Shown: piece by piece, positions 50,104 through 58,510 of the stretch
How positions within the stretch are numbered: the stretch's first letter is position 1
Layout: the number at the start of each line of letters is the position of its first letter
Assembly: GCA_946479285.1 (NCBI GenBank)
Contig: CAMLFH010000020.1
Location: forward strand, 10,832 to 74,831
Direction: 5' to 3'
Length of the DNA stretch: 64,000 nt
From: an uncultured Flavobacteriales bacterium
GTDB lineage: Bacteria; Bacteroidota; Bacteroidia; Flavobacteriales; Crocinitomicaceae
Made by a program: the position numbers and the translations under genes
The notes under the pieces: generated by a model
The model's input: the letters and a program-made list of their open reading frames with translations, nothing else
What the model was told of the DNA's origin: nothing
Databases searched by the model: none

Positions 50104-52731
50104 TTATGATTTTATTTCGATTTCCTCTTCCTGGGAAATTGGTTTTCTAAATACTATTTTACCATCGAAGATATCCATGACAACCGTCAGTGAAGTATCC
50201 AGTGTCCCGGCAAGTAATGCTTTGGATAATTCATTCAATACTTGCTTCTGGATCACGCGTTTCACCGGCCTTGCCCCGAAATGCGGATCGTAACCTGCTT
50301 CCACCAAATGTGCTTTGGCTTCTTCGGTCATGAACATTTTGATTCCTTTTTCAAGCAGCATGGTTTTCAACTGGTCCAGCTGTAATTGGACGATCTGCTT
50401 CACATAACGCTTGTTTAACGGAGTGAAGATGATCGTTTCGTCAATACGGTTCAAAAATTCGGGTCTGATCGTTTGTTTCAACAACTCGAGTACTTTGAAC
50501 TTCGCTTTTTCCATGGCATCGTGCAGGTTTTCTTCCTTCACGCCTTCGAAACTTTCCTGGATCAAATGAGACCCGAGGTTCGAAGTCATGATGATGATCG
50601 TATTTTTGAAATTCACGGTTCTTCCTTTGTTATCGGTCAAACGTCCGTCATCCAAAACTTGCAGTAAGATGTTGAATACGTCCGGATGTGCTTTTTCAAT
50701 TTCATCCAGTAAAACGATGGAATAAGGTCGTCTGCGAACAGCTTCTGTCAATTGTCCACCTTCGTCATAACCCACGTATCCCGGAGGCGCTCCAACTAAA
50801 CGGCTTACACTGTGTTTTTCCTGGTATTCCGACATATCGATGCGAGTCATTGCATTTTCATCGTTGAACAGGAAGTCCGCCAATGCTTTTGCCAATTCTG
50901 TTTTACCAACACCCGTTGGGCCCAGGAAAATGAATGAACCGATTGGTTTTCGCATATCCTGTAAACCTGCGCGGCTTCTTCTCACGGCATCCGAAAGTGC
51001 TTCGATTGCTTCTTCCTGACCAACAACCCGTTTCCCCAATTCGTCTTCCAGTCGAAGTAATTTGGAAACCTCGCTTTCGATCATTTTATTCACCGGAATT
51101 CCAGTCCATTTTGAAACGACATCTGCAATTTCTTCCGCGTCCACTTCTTCCTTGATCAGTTTGGAATTTGCCTGTAATTCGACCAGTTTTCTCTTCCCTT
51201 CTTCCAGTTGGATTTCCGCTTCCTTGATTCTTCCGTAACGAATTTCAGCTACTTTTCCATAATCTCCGGAACGTTCCGCCTGGTCAGCTTCCAGTTTCAG
51301 GTGTTCAATGATTTCTTTTGTCTTTTGGACTCCTTCAACAATGTCTTTTTCAGCCTGCCATTTCGCGTTGAAAGCGTTGCGCTGTTCTTCCAAACCAGCC
51401 AGTTCTTTTCCCAAGACTTCCAGTTTTTTGGTGTCGTTTTCACGCTTGATTGCTTCACGTTCGATTTCCAGCTGCATAATTCTGCGGTCCAGCTCATCCA
51501 GTTCCTCCGGTTTTGAATTGATTTCCATGCGAAGTTTGGAAGCTGCTTCGTCAATTAAGTCGATTGCTTTATCCGGTAAATGACGCTCTGTAATATAGCG
51601 CTGAGACAATTCGACGGCAGCAATGATCGCTGCATCTTTGATCAGTACTTTGTGGTGATTTTCATACTTGTCCTTAATTCCGCGTAAGATCGAAATGGCA
51701 TCTTCCGTATCCGGCTCATCCACCAAAACCGGCTGGAATCGACGCACTAAAGCTTTGTCTTTCTCAAAATATTTTTGGTATTCATTCAGAGTTGTTGCTC
51801 CAACCGCTCTCAGTTCACCACGGGCCAAAGCGGGTTTTAGAATGTTTGCAGCATCCATAGCACCTTCACCTCCGCCACCAGCCCCAACAAGGGTGTGGAT
51901 TTCGTCAATGAACAGGATGATTTCGCCATCCGCGCTCGTTACCTCTTTTACAACAGATTTCAACCGTTCTTCGAATTCTCCTTTATACTTGGCACCGGCG
52001 ATCAAAGCACCCATGTCGAGACTGTAAACAATCTTGGATTTCAGGTTTTCCGGCACGTCACCATCAATAATTCGATGTGCAATTCCTTCTGCGATGGCTG
52101 TTTTACCAACTCCCGGTTCACCAATCAGGATCGGATTGTTTTTCGTTCTTCGTGTAAGGATCTGAAGTACCCGACGAATTTCATCGTCACGACCAATTAC
52201 AGGGTCTAATTTCCCTGCTTTAGCCAATTCATTCAGGTTCTTTGCATATTTTTCCAACGATTTGTAAGTACCTTCTTGCTGATTGGAAGTGATTTTCTCT
52301 CCGTTTCTTAATTCCATAATGTCTTTTATAACCTTTTTCTTGTCGAGTTTTGCGTCACGTAATAATTGCCCGATCTGGTCTTTTGAATCGATCAAAGCCA
52401 GGAAAAGCATTTCTATTGTAGCATATTCATCGCCGTTTTCTTTGGCAATTTTCAAGGCTAATTGCAATGTATCCTGCGCTTTTGGCGAAAGATAAATTTG
52501 TGCTCCGGAAACTTTACTTTGACTTTCAAGAATTCGGTCTAAAGCCAGTTCTATATTTTTAGGGTTTACCTGCGATTGTTTGAATAAATAGGGAACTACA
52601 TCCAAATCTTTCAGAAAAATTCCTTTTAGTAAATGTGCATTCTCGATAGCCTGATGCCCTTCTGTTTGAGCATAGTCCTGCGCTGCCTGAATGACTTCCT
52701 GAGTTTTTATGGTAAATTGATTGCTATCCAT
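50104..52731 (-). CDS. clpB: ATP-dependent chaperone ClpB
   Basis: 875 residues from the ATG at 52731; a longer in-frame ATG at 52842 would add 37 unrelated residues. It is a hexameric disaggregase working with DnaK. The N-terminal domain has two Clp_N repeats (1-150). NBD1 has Walker A GEPGVGKT at 204-211 and Walker [10 protein letters not shown]. The middle-domain coiled coil (about 400-530) distinguishes ClpB from ClpA/C. NBD2 has [10 protein letters not shown] and [10 protein letters not shown]. The C-terminal region contains [11 protein letters not shown]. It is monocistronic. Confidence 0.97.
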   Translation of the reverse strand: MDSNQFTIKTQEVIQAAQDYAQTEGHQAIENAHLLKGIFLKDLDVVPYLFKQSQVNPKNIELALDRILESQSKVSGAQIYLSPKAQDTLQLALKIAKENGDEYATIEMLFLALIDSKDQIGQLLRDAKLDKKKVIKDIMELRNGEKITSNQQEGTYKSLEKYAKNLNELAKAGKLDPVIGRDDEIRRVLQILTRRTKNNPILIGEPGVGKTAIAEGIAHRIIDGDVPENLKSKIVYSLDMGALIAGAKYKGEFEERLKSVVKEVTSADGEIILFIDEIHTLVGAGGGGEGAMDAANILKPALARGELRAVGATTLNEYQKYFEKDKALVRRFQPVLVDEPDTEDAISILRGIKDKYENHHKVLIKDAAIIAAVELSQRYITERHLPDKAIDLIDEAASKLRMEINSKPEELDELDRRIMQLEIEREAIKRENDTKKLEVLGKELAGLEEQRNAFNAKWQAEKDIVEGVQKTKEIIEHLKLEADQAERSGDYGKVAEIRYGRIKEAEIQLEEGKRKLVELQANSKLIKEEVDAEEIADVVSKWTGIPVNKMIESEVSKLLRLEDELGKRVVGQEEAIEALSDAVRRSRAGLQDMRKPIGSFIFLGPTGVGKTELAKALADFLFNDENAMTRIDMSEYQEKHSVSRLVGAPPGYVGYDEGGQLTEAVRRRPYSIVLLDEIEKAHPDVFNILLQVLDDGRLTDNKGRTVNFKNTIIIMTSNLGSHLIQESFEGVKEENLHDAMEKAKFKVLELLKQTIRPEFLNRIDETIIFTPLNKRYVKQIVQLQLDQLKTMLLEKGIKMFMTEEAKAHLVEAGYDPHFGARPVKRVIQKQVLNELSKALLAGTLDTSLTVVMDIFDGKIVFRKPISQEEEIEIKS

Positions 52732-52893
52732 TTTTGTTAATTTCCTTTTGTTTGTCAAATCATGAACCAAACCATTTCCCGACTCTTTTTCAAGACAAAA
52801 AGGCAGTTTAAAAAAATCAGCACCGACAAAATGACATTTCACACCAAAGAAAAGAAACGATTTTTAATAGTAATTTAGCCAAAAATTGCCGGG

Positions 52894-53004
52894 ATGTCTA
52901 AAATCAAAAGAACTTACAAAAAACTCTATCCGTATTTTGTGGATGTCTGGCAATACATTGCAATCATTGTGATTTTCATTATTGCGGCAATCTTCATATT
53001 GTAA
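52894..53004 (+). CDS. 36-residue single-helix membrane protein
   Basis: ATG at 52894 to TAA at 53002-53004 encodes MSKIKRTYKKLYPYF, then DVWQYIAIIVIFIIAAIFIL. A positively charged, Tyr-rich N-terminus is followed by one transmembrane helix ending at the C-terminus, so an N-in orientation is expected. A promoter-like TAATTTAG (52871-52878, one base off TAnnTTTG) lies upstream. It occupies the gap between the divergent clpB and GT2 genes. No homologue is recalled; the positive-inside charge pattern supports that it is real. Confidence 0.6.
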   Translation: MSKIKRTYKKLYPYFVDVWQYIAIIVIFIIAAIFIL

Positions 53005-53062
53005 AACACCATCGGATAAATATTTGGGCCTTTTGGAGGTATTGCCAATTCGCCAGATTCGT

Positions 53063-53070
53063 TACTTTTG
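53063..53070 (+). promoter_or_regulatory. Promoter -7 element for GT2 operon
   Basis: TACTTTTG matches TAnnTTTG, 16 bp before the TTG start at 53087. Confidence 0.65.
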
Positions 53071-53086
53071 TTCAAAAGTTTAAACG

Positions 53087-54037
53087 TTGGAAAATCAACT
53101 CGAATTATCAATAGTCGTCCCTTTATTCAATGAAGCAGAATCTTTACCGGAGCTTCATGCATGGATCAAACGCGTATTGAACGATCATAAATTGTCTTAT
53201 GAAGTCATTTTCATTGACGATGGAAGCAAGGACGGTTCCTGGAAAGTGATTGAATCTTTGAAACTGATTGACTCTAATGTTCGCGGGATTAAATTCCAGC
53301 GCAATTACGGAAAATCTGCCGCATTACATACCGGATTCGAGGCTGCTTTAGGTAAAGTGGTCGTAACGATGGATGCTGATCTGCAGGATTCGCCCGACGA
53401 ACTTCCGGAATTGCATCGAATGATCACAGAAGATGATTTCGACGTGGTTTCGGGATGGAAGAAAAAACGCTACGATCCGATTACGAAAACAATTCCTACC
53501 AAATTATACAATTGGGCAGCGCGCCGCATGACCGGAATTCATTTACATGATTTCAACTGCGGACTAAAAGCCTATAAAAATGCGGTCGTAAAAAGTATTG
53601 AGCTTTATGGGGATATGCACAGGTATATTCCACCACTGGCTAAATTTGCAGGGTTCAACAAGATAGGTGAAAAGGTGGTTATTCACCAGGCCAGAAAATA
53701 CGGAACCACGAAGTTTGGATTGAATCGCTTTTTGAATGGGCCTCTTGATTTGATGACGATGGTTTTCATGGGGAAATTTGGGAAAAAGCCCATGCATTTT
53801 TTTGGTGCGATGGGTGTTTTACTTTTCATCATCGGGTTTGGAATCACTATTTACCTGGCAATTGACAAGCTGTTTGTTCATTCAACAGCCATTAAATTGG
53901 CTGACCGCACAGAATTTTTCATTGCTCTTACTGCGATGATCATGGGAGTTCAGTTTTTCCTGGCGGGATTTTTAGCCGAGATGGTTGGGAGAAATTCATC
54001 TACAAGAAATCATTACCTGATAGAAACTGAAATCTAA
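53087..54037 (+). CDS. Family 2 glycosyltransferase, GtrB/dolichol-phosphate type
   Basis: 316 residues starting at TTG. The GT-A domain (1-230) has LSIVVPLFNEAESLPEL (7-23), FIDDGSKDGSW and the DXD-like MDADLQDSPDE. Two C-terminal transmembrane helices (about 233-256 and 268-292) follow. This is the layout of polyisoprenyl-phosphate hexosyltransferases such as GtrB and ArnC. These load a sugar onto the lipid carrier for transfer outside the inner membrane. The sugar is not determinable. The HAD phosphatase gene follows 7 bp later. Confidence 0.9.
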   Translation: MENQLELSIVVPLFNEAESLPELHAWIKRVLNDHKLSYEVIFIDDGSKDGSWKVIESLKLIDSNVRGIKFQRNYGKSAALHTGFEAALGKVVVTMDADLQDSPDELPELHRMITEDDFDVVSGWKKKRYDPITKTIPTKLYNWAARRMTGIHLHDFNCGLKAYKNAVVKSIELYGDMHRYIPPLAKFAGFNKIGEKVVIHQARKYGTTKFGLNRFLNGPLDLMTMVFMGKFGKKPMHFFGAMGVLLFIIGFGITIYLAIDKLFVHSTAIKLADRTEFFIALTAMIMGVQFFLAGFLAEMVGRNSSTRNHYLIETEI

Positions 54038-54044
54038 GAGCCCC

Positions 54045-54596
54045 ATGAATAACTGGCATTTGGATCAATCATGGACACTTTTCCTGGATAGAGACGGAGT
54101 TATCAATGAACGGATTATGGATGACTATGTGAAACGAACGGATGAATTTAGTTTACTTCCGGGAGTTGCCCGTGCCGTATCAACCGCCAATAAACTGTTT
54201 TCGCATGTTTTTGTGGTTACGAATCAACAGGGAATAGGCAAAGGTTTAATGACCGAGCGTAACCTTTTGGATATTCACGCTTATTGTAGTGAATTACTTG
54301 AAGTTGAAAACGGGCACATTGATCACTATTATTTCGCTCCGAATTTAGCTTCCGAAAATTCAGATTTGAGAAAACCAAATTCGGGAATGGCACTTTTGGC
54401 CAAACAGGAATTTCCAGCCATTGACTTCAAAAAATCAATCATGGTCGGGGATTCGGATTCAGATATCGAATTTGGCAGGAAACTTGGAATGAAAACGGTG
54501 TTTATCAGTTACGTAAAAGGCTTTAAACACCAAACTGCTGATTTAACCTGTGATTCCCTGGAATCATTTATAAATTTATTGGATTATGATAACTAG
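54045..54596 (+). CDS. HAD-IIIA phosphatase, GmhB/HisB-N-like
   Basis: 183 residues. HAD motifs are complete: FLDRDGVINE (motif I, both Asp), VVTNQQGIGKG (motif II), RKPNSGM (motif III Lys) and MVGDSDSDIEFG (motif IV). This layout is that of heptose-bisphosphate phosphatase GmhB and histidinol-phosphatase. The Cys/His zinc loop of GmhB before RKP is replaced by YYFAPNLASENSDL, without Cys. Placement among glycosyltransferases, one of the heptosyltransferase family, favours a nucleotide-sugar role. It overlaps the next gene by 11 bp. Confidence 0.87.
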   Translation: MNNWHLDQSWTLFLDRDGVINERIMDDYVKRTDEFSLLPGVARAVSTANKLFSHVFVVTNQQGIGKGLMTERNLLDIHAYCSELLEVENGHIDHYYFAPNLASENSDLRKPNSGMALLAKQEFPAIDFKKSIMVGDSDSDIEFGRKLGMKTVFISYVKGFKHQTADLTCDSLESFINLLDYDN

Positions 54597-55347
54597 AATT
54601 CTTTTTATTGGGTTGTTTTTTATCGCTCCGCAGCTTTGGGGACAAACCGTTAATCAAAAAGATACGCAGGGAAGAAAACAGGGAGCCTGGCAGAAAACCT
54701 ACCCTAAATCGCGTGCTTTTGAATACAAAGGACAATTCAAAGACGATAAGCCTGTTGGGACTTTCTATTATTACTATGCTTCCACAAAGAAAAAAGCGAT
54801 TGTTACTCACGATGTGAAAACGGGTCGTTCTTCTTCCGTCATGTACCACGAAAACGGTGTTTTGATGGCGAAAGGAATTTTTAGAAACCAGGAGAAAGAC
54901 AGTGTTTGGGAATATTACGGACCTTCCGGAAGATTGAGCACAAAAGAAACGTATTCGAATGGAAAACTGAACGGAAACCAAACCGTGTACTACATTTTTG
55001 AAGATCCGATGGACAAGCGTGTGGTGGTTGCAAAAGTAACGCCTTACAAGATGGGAGTGATCAGCGGCGATGTTATTGAGTACTTTGATACGGGCATCGT
55101 AAAGAGCAAAGTAACCTACATCAACGGTAAAAAAGAAGGTATTGCCGTAACGAATCATCCGAATGGAAAAGTAATGATTACGGAACGCTTTAAAGGAGGA
55201 ATTCAGCATGGCTGGCAATCGGCACACGACCAATCCGGTAAAGAAACCGGCAAACAGTATTACCGTTTTGGGAAACGCATTGAAGGCAAGGAACTGGAAG
55301 CTCATCTAAAGCAGTGTAAAGCAAAAGGAATCAATCCAAACGGCTGA
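54586..55347 (+). CDS. MORN-repeat (YwqK-family) secreted protein
   Basis: 253 residues with a signal peptide (MITRILFIGLFFIAPQLWG|Q). It has about six MORN_2-type repeats, for example GRKQGAWQK, GQFKDDKPVGTFYYY, NGKLNGNQTVYY and NGKKEGIAVTNHPNGK. Databases often name this family YwqK antitoxin, but there is no toxin gene here and the protein is predicted to be exported. An envelope or surface beta-repeat role is more plausible. It overlaps the HAD gene by 11 bp. Confidence 0.87.
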   Translation: MITRILFIGLFFIAPQLWGQTVNQKDTQGRKQGAWQKTYPKSRAFEYKGQFKDDKPVGTFYYYYASTKKKAIVTHDVKTGRSSSVMYHENGVLMAKGIFRNQEKDSVWEYYGPSGRLSTKETYSNGKLNGNQTVYYIFEDPMDKRVVVAKVTPYKMGVISGDVIEYFDTGIVKSKVTYINGKKEGIAVTNHPNGKVMITERFKGGIQHGWQSAHDQSGKETGKQYYRFGKRIEGKELEAHLKQCKAKGINPNG

Positions 55348-55416
55348 TTCTTCAATAAGACCTCCCTTTTAAATAATTCATTTCAACGGAAGCTTCTTTT
55401 TTTGTAATTTCAAAAC

Positions 55417-56112
55417 GTGAAAAAAAGCCTCATTTCTTCTATTGCCGGATCAATTGTTTTAGTGATCTCCATGATGTTTTTGTCTAATTCCTGTAAAAAG
55501 GACGACGAAACGTTTTATATGGGCTATGATTATTTCCCGTTGAATGAAGGACATTACATCATTTATTCCGTTCGGGAAGTCTATGTGGATCAGCAGGTCC
55601 AACTCAGAGACACTTTCGATTATTTCATAAAAACCGAGATCGGTGCAGAGATTATTGATAATTCCGGACGAACAGCCCGTGAGTTTAATCGGTATTACGG
55701 CACAAGTGCAAATGGCCCGTGGACTATTCACGATGTTTGGACTGCGATTAATGATGGTTCCCGGGCTGAACTGGTGGAAGAAAATAACCGGATTATCAAA
55801 CTCGTTTTCGCTCCAAGTGAAGATGACGAATGGAATATGAATGCTTTCAATGAACTTGATCCCCTGGATTGTTATTACTCCAATATTCATGGACCTTACA
55901 CGCTTGGAGGGATTGATTTTTCAGCAACAGTTACCGTGGAGCAGGAAGATTTTTCTTCCTTTATTGATTCCCGCAGAAAATACGAGGTTTATGCCAAAGG
56001 TATTGGCATGGTTCACAAATACTTCCGTGATTTTATCATCAATAATGGGAACCCTTCTAATCTGAAAAAAGGACGCTTATTGGAAATGCGTATGCTGTCT
56101 TCCGGAGGCTAA
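55417..56112 (+). CDS. Predicted surface lipoprotein of unknown function
   Basis: 231 residues starting at GTG. The signal sequence ends with a lipobox-like SNS|C (Cys26), followed by KKDDE. The K-(D/E)2 pattern next to the lipidated Cys matches the lipoprotein surface-export signal described for flavobacteria such as Capnocytophaga. The body is beta-rich (YFPLNEGHYIIYSVREVYVD near the start is typical of Bacteroidota lipoproteins). No enzymatic motif is recognised. Confidence 0.75.
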   Translation: MKKSLISSIAGSIVLVISMMFLSNSCKKDDETFYMGYDYFPLNEGHYIIYSVREVYVDQQVQLRDTFDYFIKTEIGAEIIDNSGRTAREFNRYYGTSANGPWTIHDVWTAINDGSRAELVEENNRIIKLVFAPSEDDEWNMNAFNELDPLDCYYSNIHGPYTLGGIDFSATVTVEQEDFSSFIDSRRKYEVYAKGIGMVHKYFRDFIINNGNPSNLKKGRLLEMRMLSSGG

Positions 56113-56137
56113 AGGACACACGTTCGTAAATTAATTT

Positions 56138-56145
56138 TAATTTTG
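56138..56145 (+). promoter_or_regulatory. Promoter -7 element for GT9-GT4 pair
   Basis: TAATTTTG matches TAnnTTTG, 17 bp before the ATG at 56163. Confidence 0.6.
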
Positions 56146-56162
56146 TCTGCAAACCATTTGTA

Positions 56163-57254
56163 ATGCTATTTTCAGAAGTTAAGCAAGATTGTACATTTTT
56201 CAGGGGAAATATTCCATGTAAACCAAACAAAACGGATGGTTCGGTTTGTCCCACGTGCACTCATTACACTCCGATTAGCAAACGAATTCTGATCATTAAA
56301 CTGGGAGCACTTGGAGATGTGATCCGAACGACTCCCTTACTTGTCAAATATCGGGAACTTTACCCGAATTGCCACATTACCTGGCTCACTCAGTCTCCGG
56401 AGGTATTGCCTTCCAACGAGATTGATGTGATCCTGAAGCCCGAAGCCTTTTCTTTATTTTTGATTGAAAATTCGAAGTTTGATATTGCCATCAACCTGGA
56501 TAAGGAATTGGAAGCATGTTTGCTGCTGACGAAAACGGATGCGGCAGAAAAATATGGCTATGCCTTTGATAAAGGTGAAATTGTTCCTGCAACTCCGGCT
56601 GCCGAACATAAGATCATGACCGGTTTCTTTGATGAATTGTCTCAGAACAATACCAAGAGTTACCTGGAAGAAATCTTTGAGATTTGCCACCAATCCTTCA
56701 ATATGGAGCCTTATTTGATTCGTAAGAATAAGGAACTGACAGCTAAATGGAGTGAGACGATCAATGGTCTTGCAGAAGGGAAACAGGTTATTGGATTGAA
56801 TACCGGATGCGGACCCAGATGGAATACCCGTTTGTGGCCGATGGATTATTGGGAAAGACTGGCTGATCAGTTGAGAGAATTGGGATTTTTCCCGGTTTTC
56901 CTGGGTGGAAGTCTGGAACACGATAAGAACACGATCATGGCTCAGAAGACCAACGTGTATTATCCCGGACACTTTTCTTTGGAAGAATTTATCGCATTGA
57001 CGGATAGTTGTAAAATCATTGTAACACAGGTTTCCATGATGATGCACATTGCTACCGCACTTCAAAAAGAATTGATCCTGATGAACAATATTTTCAACCG
57101 CCATGAATTTGAATTGTACGGTCGGGGAGAAATAGTAGAGCCTTCCAAAGGGTGTGTTTGCTACTACGGAAATTCATGCGTGAAGGGAGAATCCTGCATG
57201 CACGACTTGCTGCCTGAGCAATTGGTTGAGGTGATCAGCAAACGATATTTATAA
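56163..57254 (+). CDS. Family 9 glycosyltransferase (heptosyltransferase-like)
   Basis: 363 residues, GT-B fold. The N-terminal acceptor motif ILIIKLGALGDVIRTTPLL (42-60) and the donor-site GLNTGCGPRWNTRLWP, FLGGSLEHD and HFSLEEFIALTDSC are typical of ADP-heptose:LPS heptosyltransferases. Unusually, about 40 residues precede the first motif and carry four Cys (DC, PC, CPTC), and a second Cys group (CVCYYGNSCVKGESC) lies near the C-terminus. Together they could form a metal site. It is likely to act in surface glycan synthesis on the inner leaflet. The GT4 gene follows after 3 bp. Confidence 0.9.
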   Translation: MLFSEVKQDCTFFRGNIPCKPNKTDGSVCPTCTHYTPISKRILIIKLGALGDVIRTTPLLVKYRELYPNCHITWLTQSPEVLPSNEIDVILKPEAFSLFLIENSKFDIAINLDKELEACLLLTKTDAAEKYGYAFDKGEIVPATPAAEHKIMTGFFDELSQNNTKSYLEEIFEICHQSFNMEPYLIRKNKELTAKWSETINGLAEGKQVIGLNTGCGPRWNTRLWPMDYWERLADQLRELGFFPVFLGGSLEHDKNTIMAQKTNVYYPGHFSLEEFIALTDSCKIIVTQVSMMMHIATALQKELILMNNIFNRHEFELYGRGEIVEPSKGCVCYYGNSCVKGESCMHDLLPEQLVEVISKRYL

Positions 57255-57257
57255 TCA

Positions 57258-58376
57258 ATGAAAATAGCATTTCTATCCACTTTCTTTCCTTTTAGAGGAG
57301 GAATTGCCCAATTTAATGCAAGTCTTTACCGGGCATTTGAAAAGAAAAATACGATCAAAGCCTTTACTTTCAAAAGACAATACCCGAATATTCTTTTCCC
57401 GGGAGAAACGCAATACGTCACGGAAAAAGATATCGTAGATAAAATCCCGGCGGTGCAGCTTTTAGATACGGTCAATCCGGCAAGTTACGCCAAAACTGCC
57501 CGGCAAATCAAGCAATTCAACCCGGATGTGTTGATCATGAAATATTGGATGACTTTTTTCGCTCCTTCATTGGGGTGGGTTTCCAAACGAGTTAAAAGCG
57601 CTAAGAAGATAGTCATCCTGGATAACCTGATCCCACACGAAAAACGATTTTTTGATACGGCATTCAACCGCTTCTTTTTAAAGCAGATCGATGGTTTTGT
57701 GGTGATGTCGGATAAAGTATTGAAAGACTTACTGATCTCAAAACCCGGTGCAAAGTATATCCGCCTGGATCATCCGCTTTATGATCATTTCGGACCTGTA
57801 AAAACAAAAGGTGAAGCTTGTAAGGAATTGGATTTGGATCCGGAAAAGAGATACGTACTCTTTTTTGGCTTTATCCGCGATTACAAAGGACTTGATCTGT
57901 TGATTGAAGCATTCAAAACCGTTGATCCCGAACTTCATTTGATCATTGCCGGTGAAGTTTATGGAAGTTTTGACAAATACGGGAAGCAATTAGAGGAATC
58001 AGGTATCAAAGACCGTGTTCATTTGTTCAATCATTACATCTCTGACGCCGAAGTTTCCAGCTTTTTCTCGGTTTCCGAGGTTTGCGTGCTTCCTTATAAA
58101 AGTGCTACTCAAAGTGGAATTACGGCTATTTCCTATCATTTTGACCTACCCATAATCGCTACAGATGTGGGCGGCTTGAAAGAAACCATTATTGACGGAG
58201 AAACAGGAGTGATTGTGAAAGAAATTTCCAGTAAAGCCATTTCAGAAGCAATCGGTACTTATTTTAAAGGAAATTCGAAAACTTTTTATTTTGAAGCTAT
58301 TCAGAAATATAAAAAAGAGAATTCCTGGGAGACCTTCTCAGATAAAATGCTCGATTTTATTGAAGATTTAAAGTAA
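57258..58376 (+). CDS. Family 4 glycosyltransferase
   Basis: 372 residues, GT-B fold. The N-terminal motif is FLSTFFPFRGGIAQF. The C-terminal Rossmann domain has VLFFGFIRDYKGLDLLIEAF (about 200-219), LIIAGEVYG, LFNHYISDAEVSSFFSVSEVCVLPY and the E-x7-E-like GITAISYHFDLPIIATDVGG. It transfers a nucleotide-activated sugar to an unknown acceptor in the cytoplasm. It is co-transcribed with the GT9 gene (3-bp gap), and the two presumably act on the same glycan. Confidence 0.92.
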   Translation: MKIAFLSTFFPFRGGIAQFNASLYRAFEKKNTIKAFTFKRQYPNILFPGETQYVTEKDIVDKIPAVQLLDTVNPASYAKTARQIKQFNPDVLIMKYWMTFFAPSLGWVSKRVKSAKKIVILDNLIPHEKRFFDTAFNRFFLKQIDGFVVMSDKVLKDLLISKPGAKYIRLDHPLYDHFGPVKTKGEACKELDLDPEKRYVLFFGFIRDYKGLDLLIEAFKTVDPELHLIIAGEVYGSFDKYGKQLEESGIKDRVHLFNHYISDAEVSSFFSVSEVCVLPYKSATQSGITAISYHFDLPIIATDVGGLKETIIDGETGVIVKEISSKAISEAIGTYFKGNSKTFYFEAIQKYKKENSWETFSDKMLDFIEDLK

Positions 58377-58477
58377 TCACTAAAAATTTAGCAGACTCTT
58401 CGGGCTATTTTTAGGCGCAATCGGGATTTTTTTTCCACAGGTTTGAACAATCATGGCAGTTTTTATCCTAAAGTGTA

Positions 58478-58485
58478 TATATTTG
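58478..58485 (+). promoter_or_regulatory. Promoter -7 element for secDF
   Basis: TATATTTG matches TAnnTTTG, 25 bp before the ATG at 58511. Confidence 0.7.
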
Positions 58486-58510
58486 CGACCTTAAAATACA
58501 ATCAATCAAA

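Noticed and set aside
52732..52842. 37-residue N-terminal extension of ClpB
   Set aside because: The extra residues do not resemble a signal or Clp_N, and the ATG at 52731 matches the conserved ClpB N-terminus.
54586..55347. Toxin-antitoxin system (YwqK name)
   Set aside because: The protein has a signal peptide and MORN repeats, and no toxin gene is adjacent.
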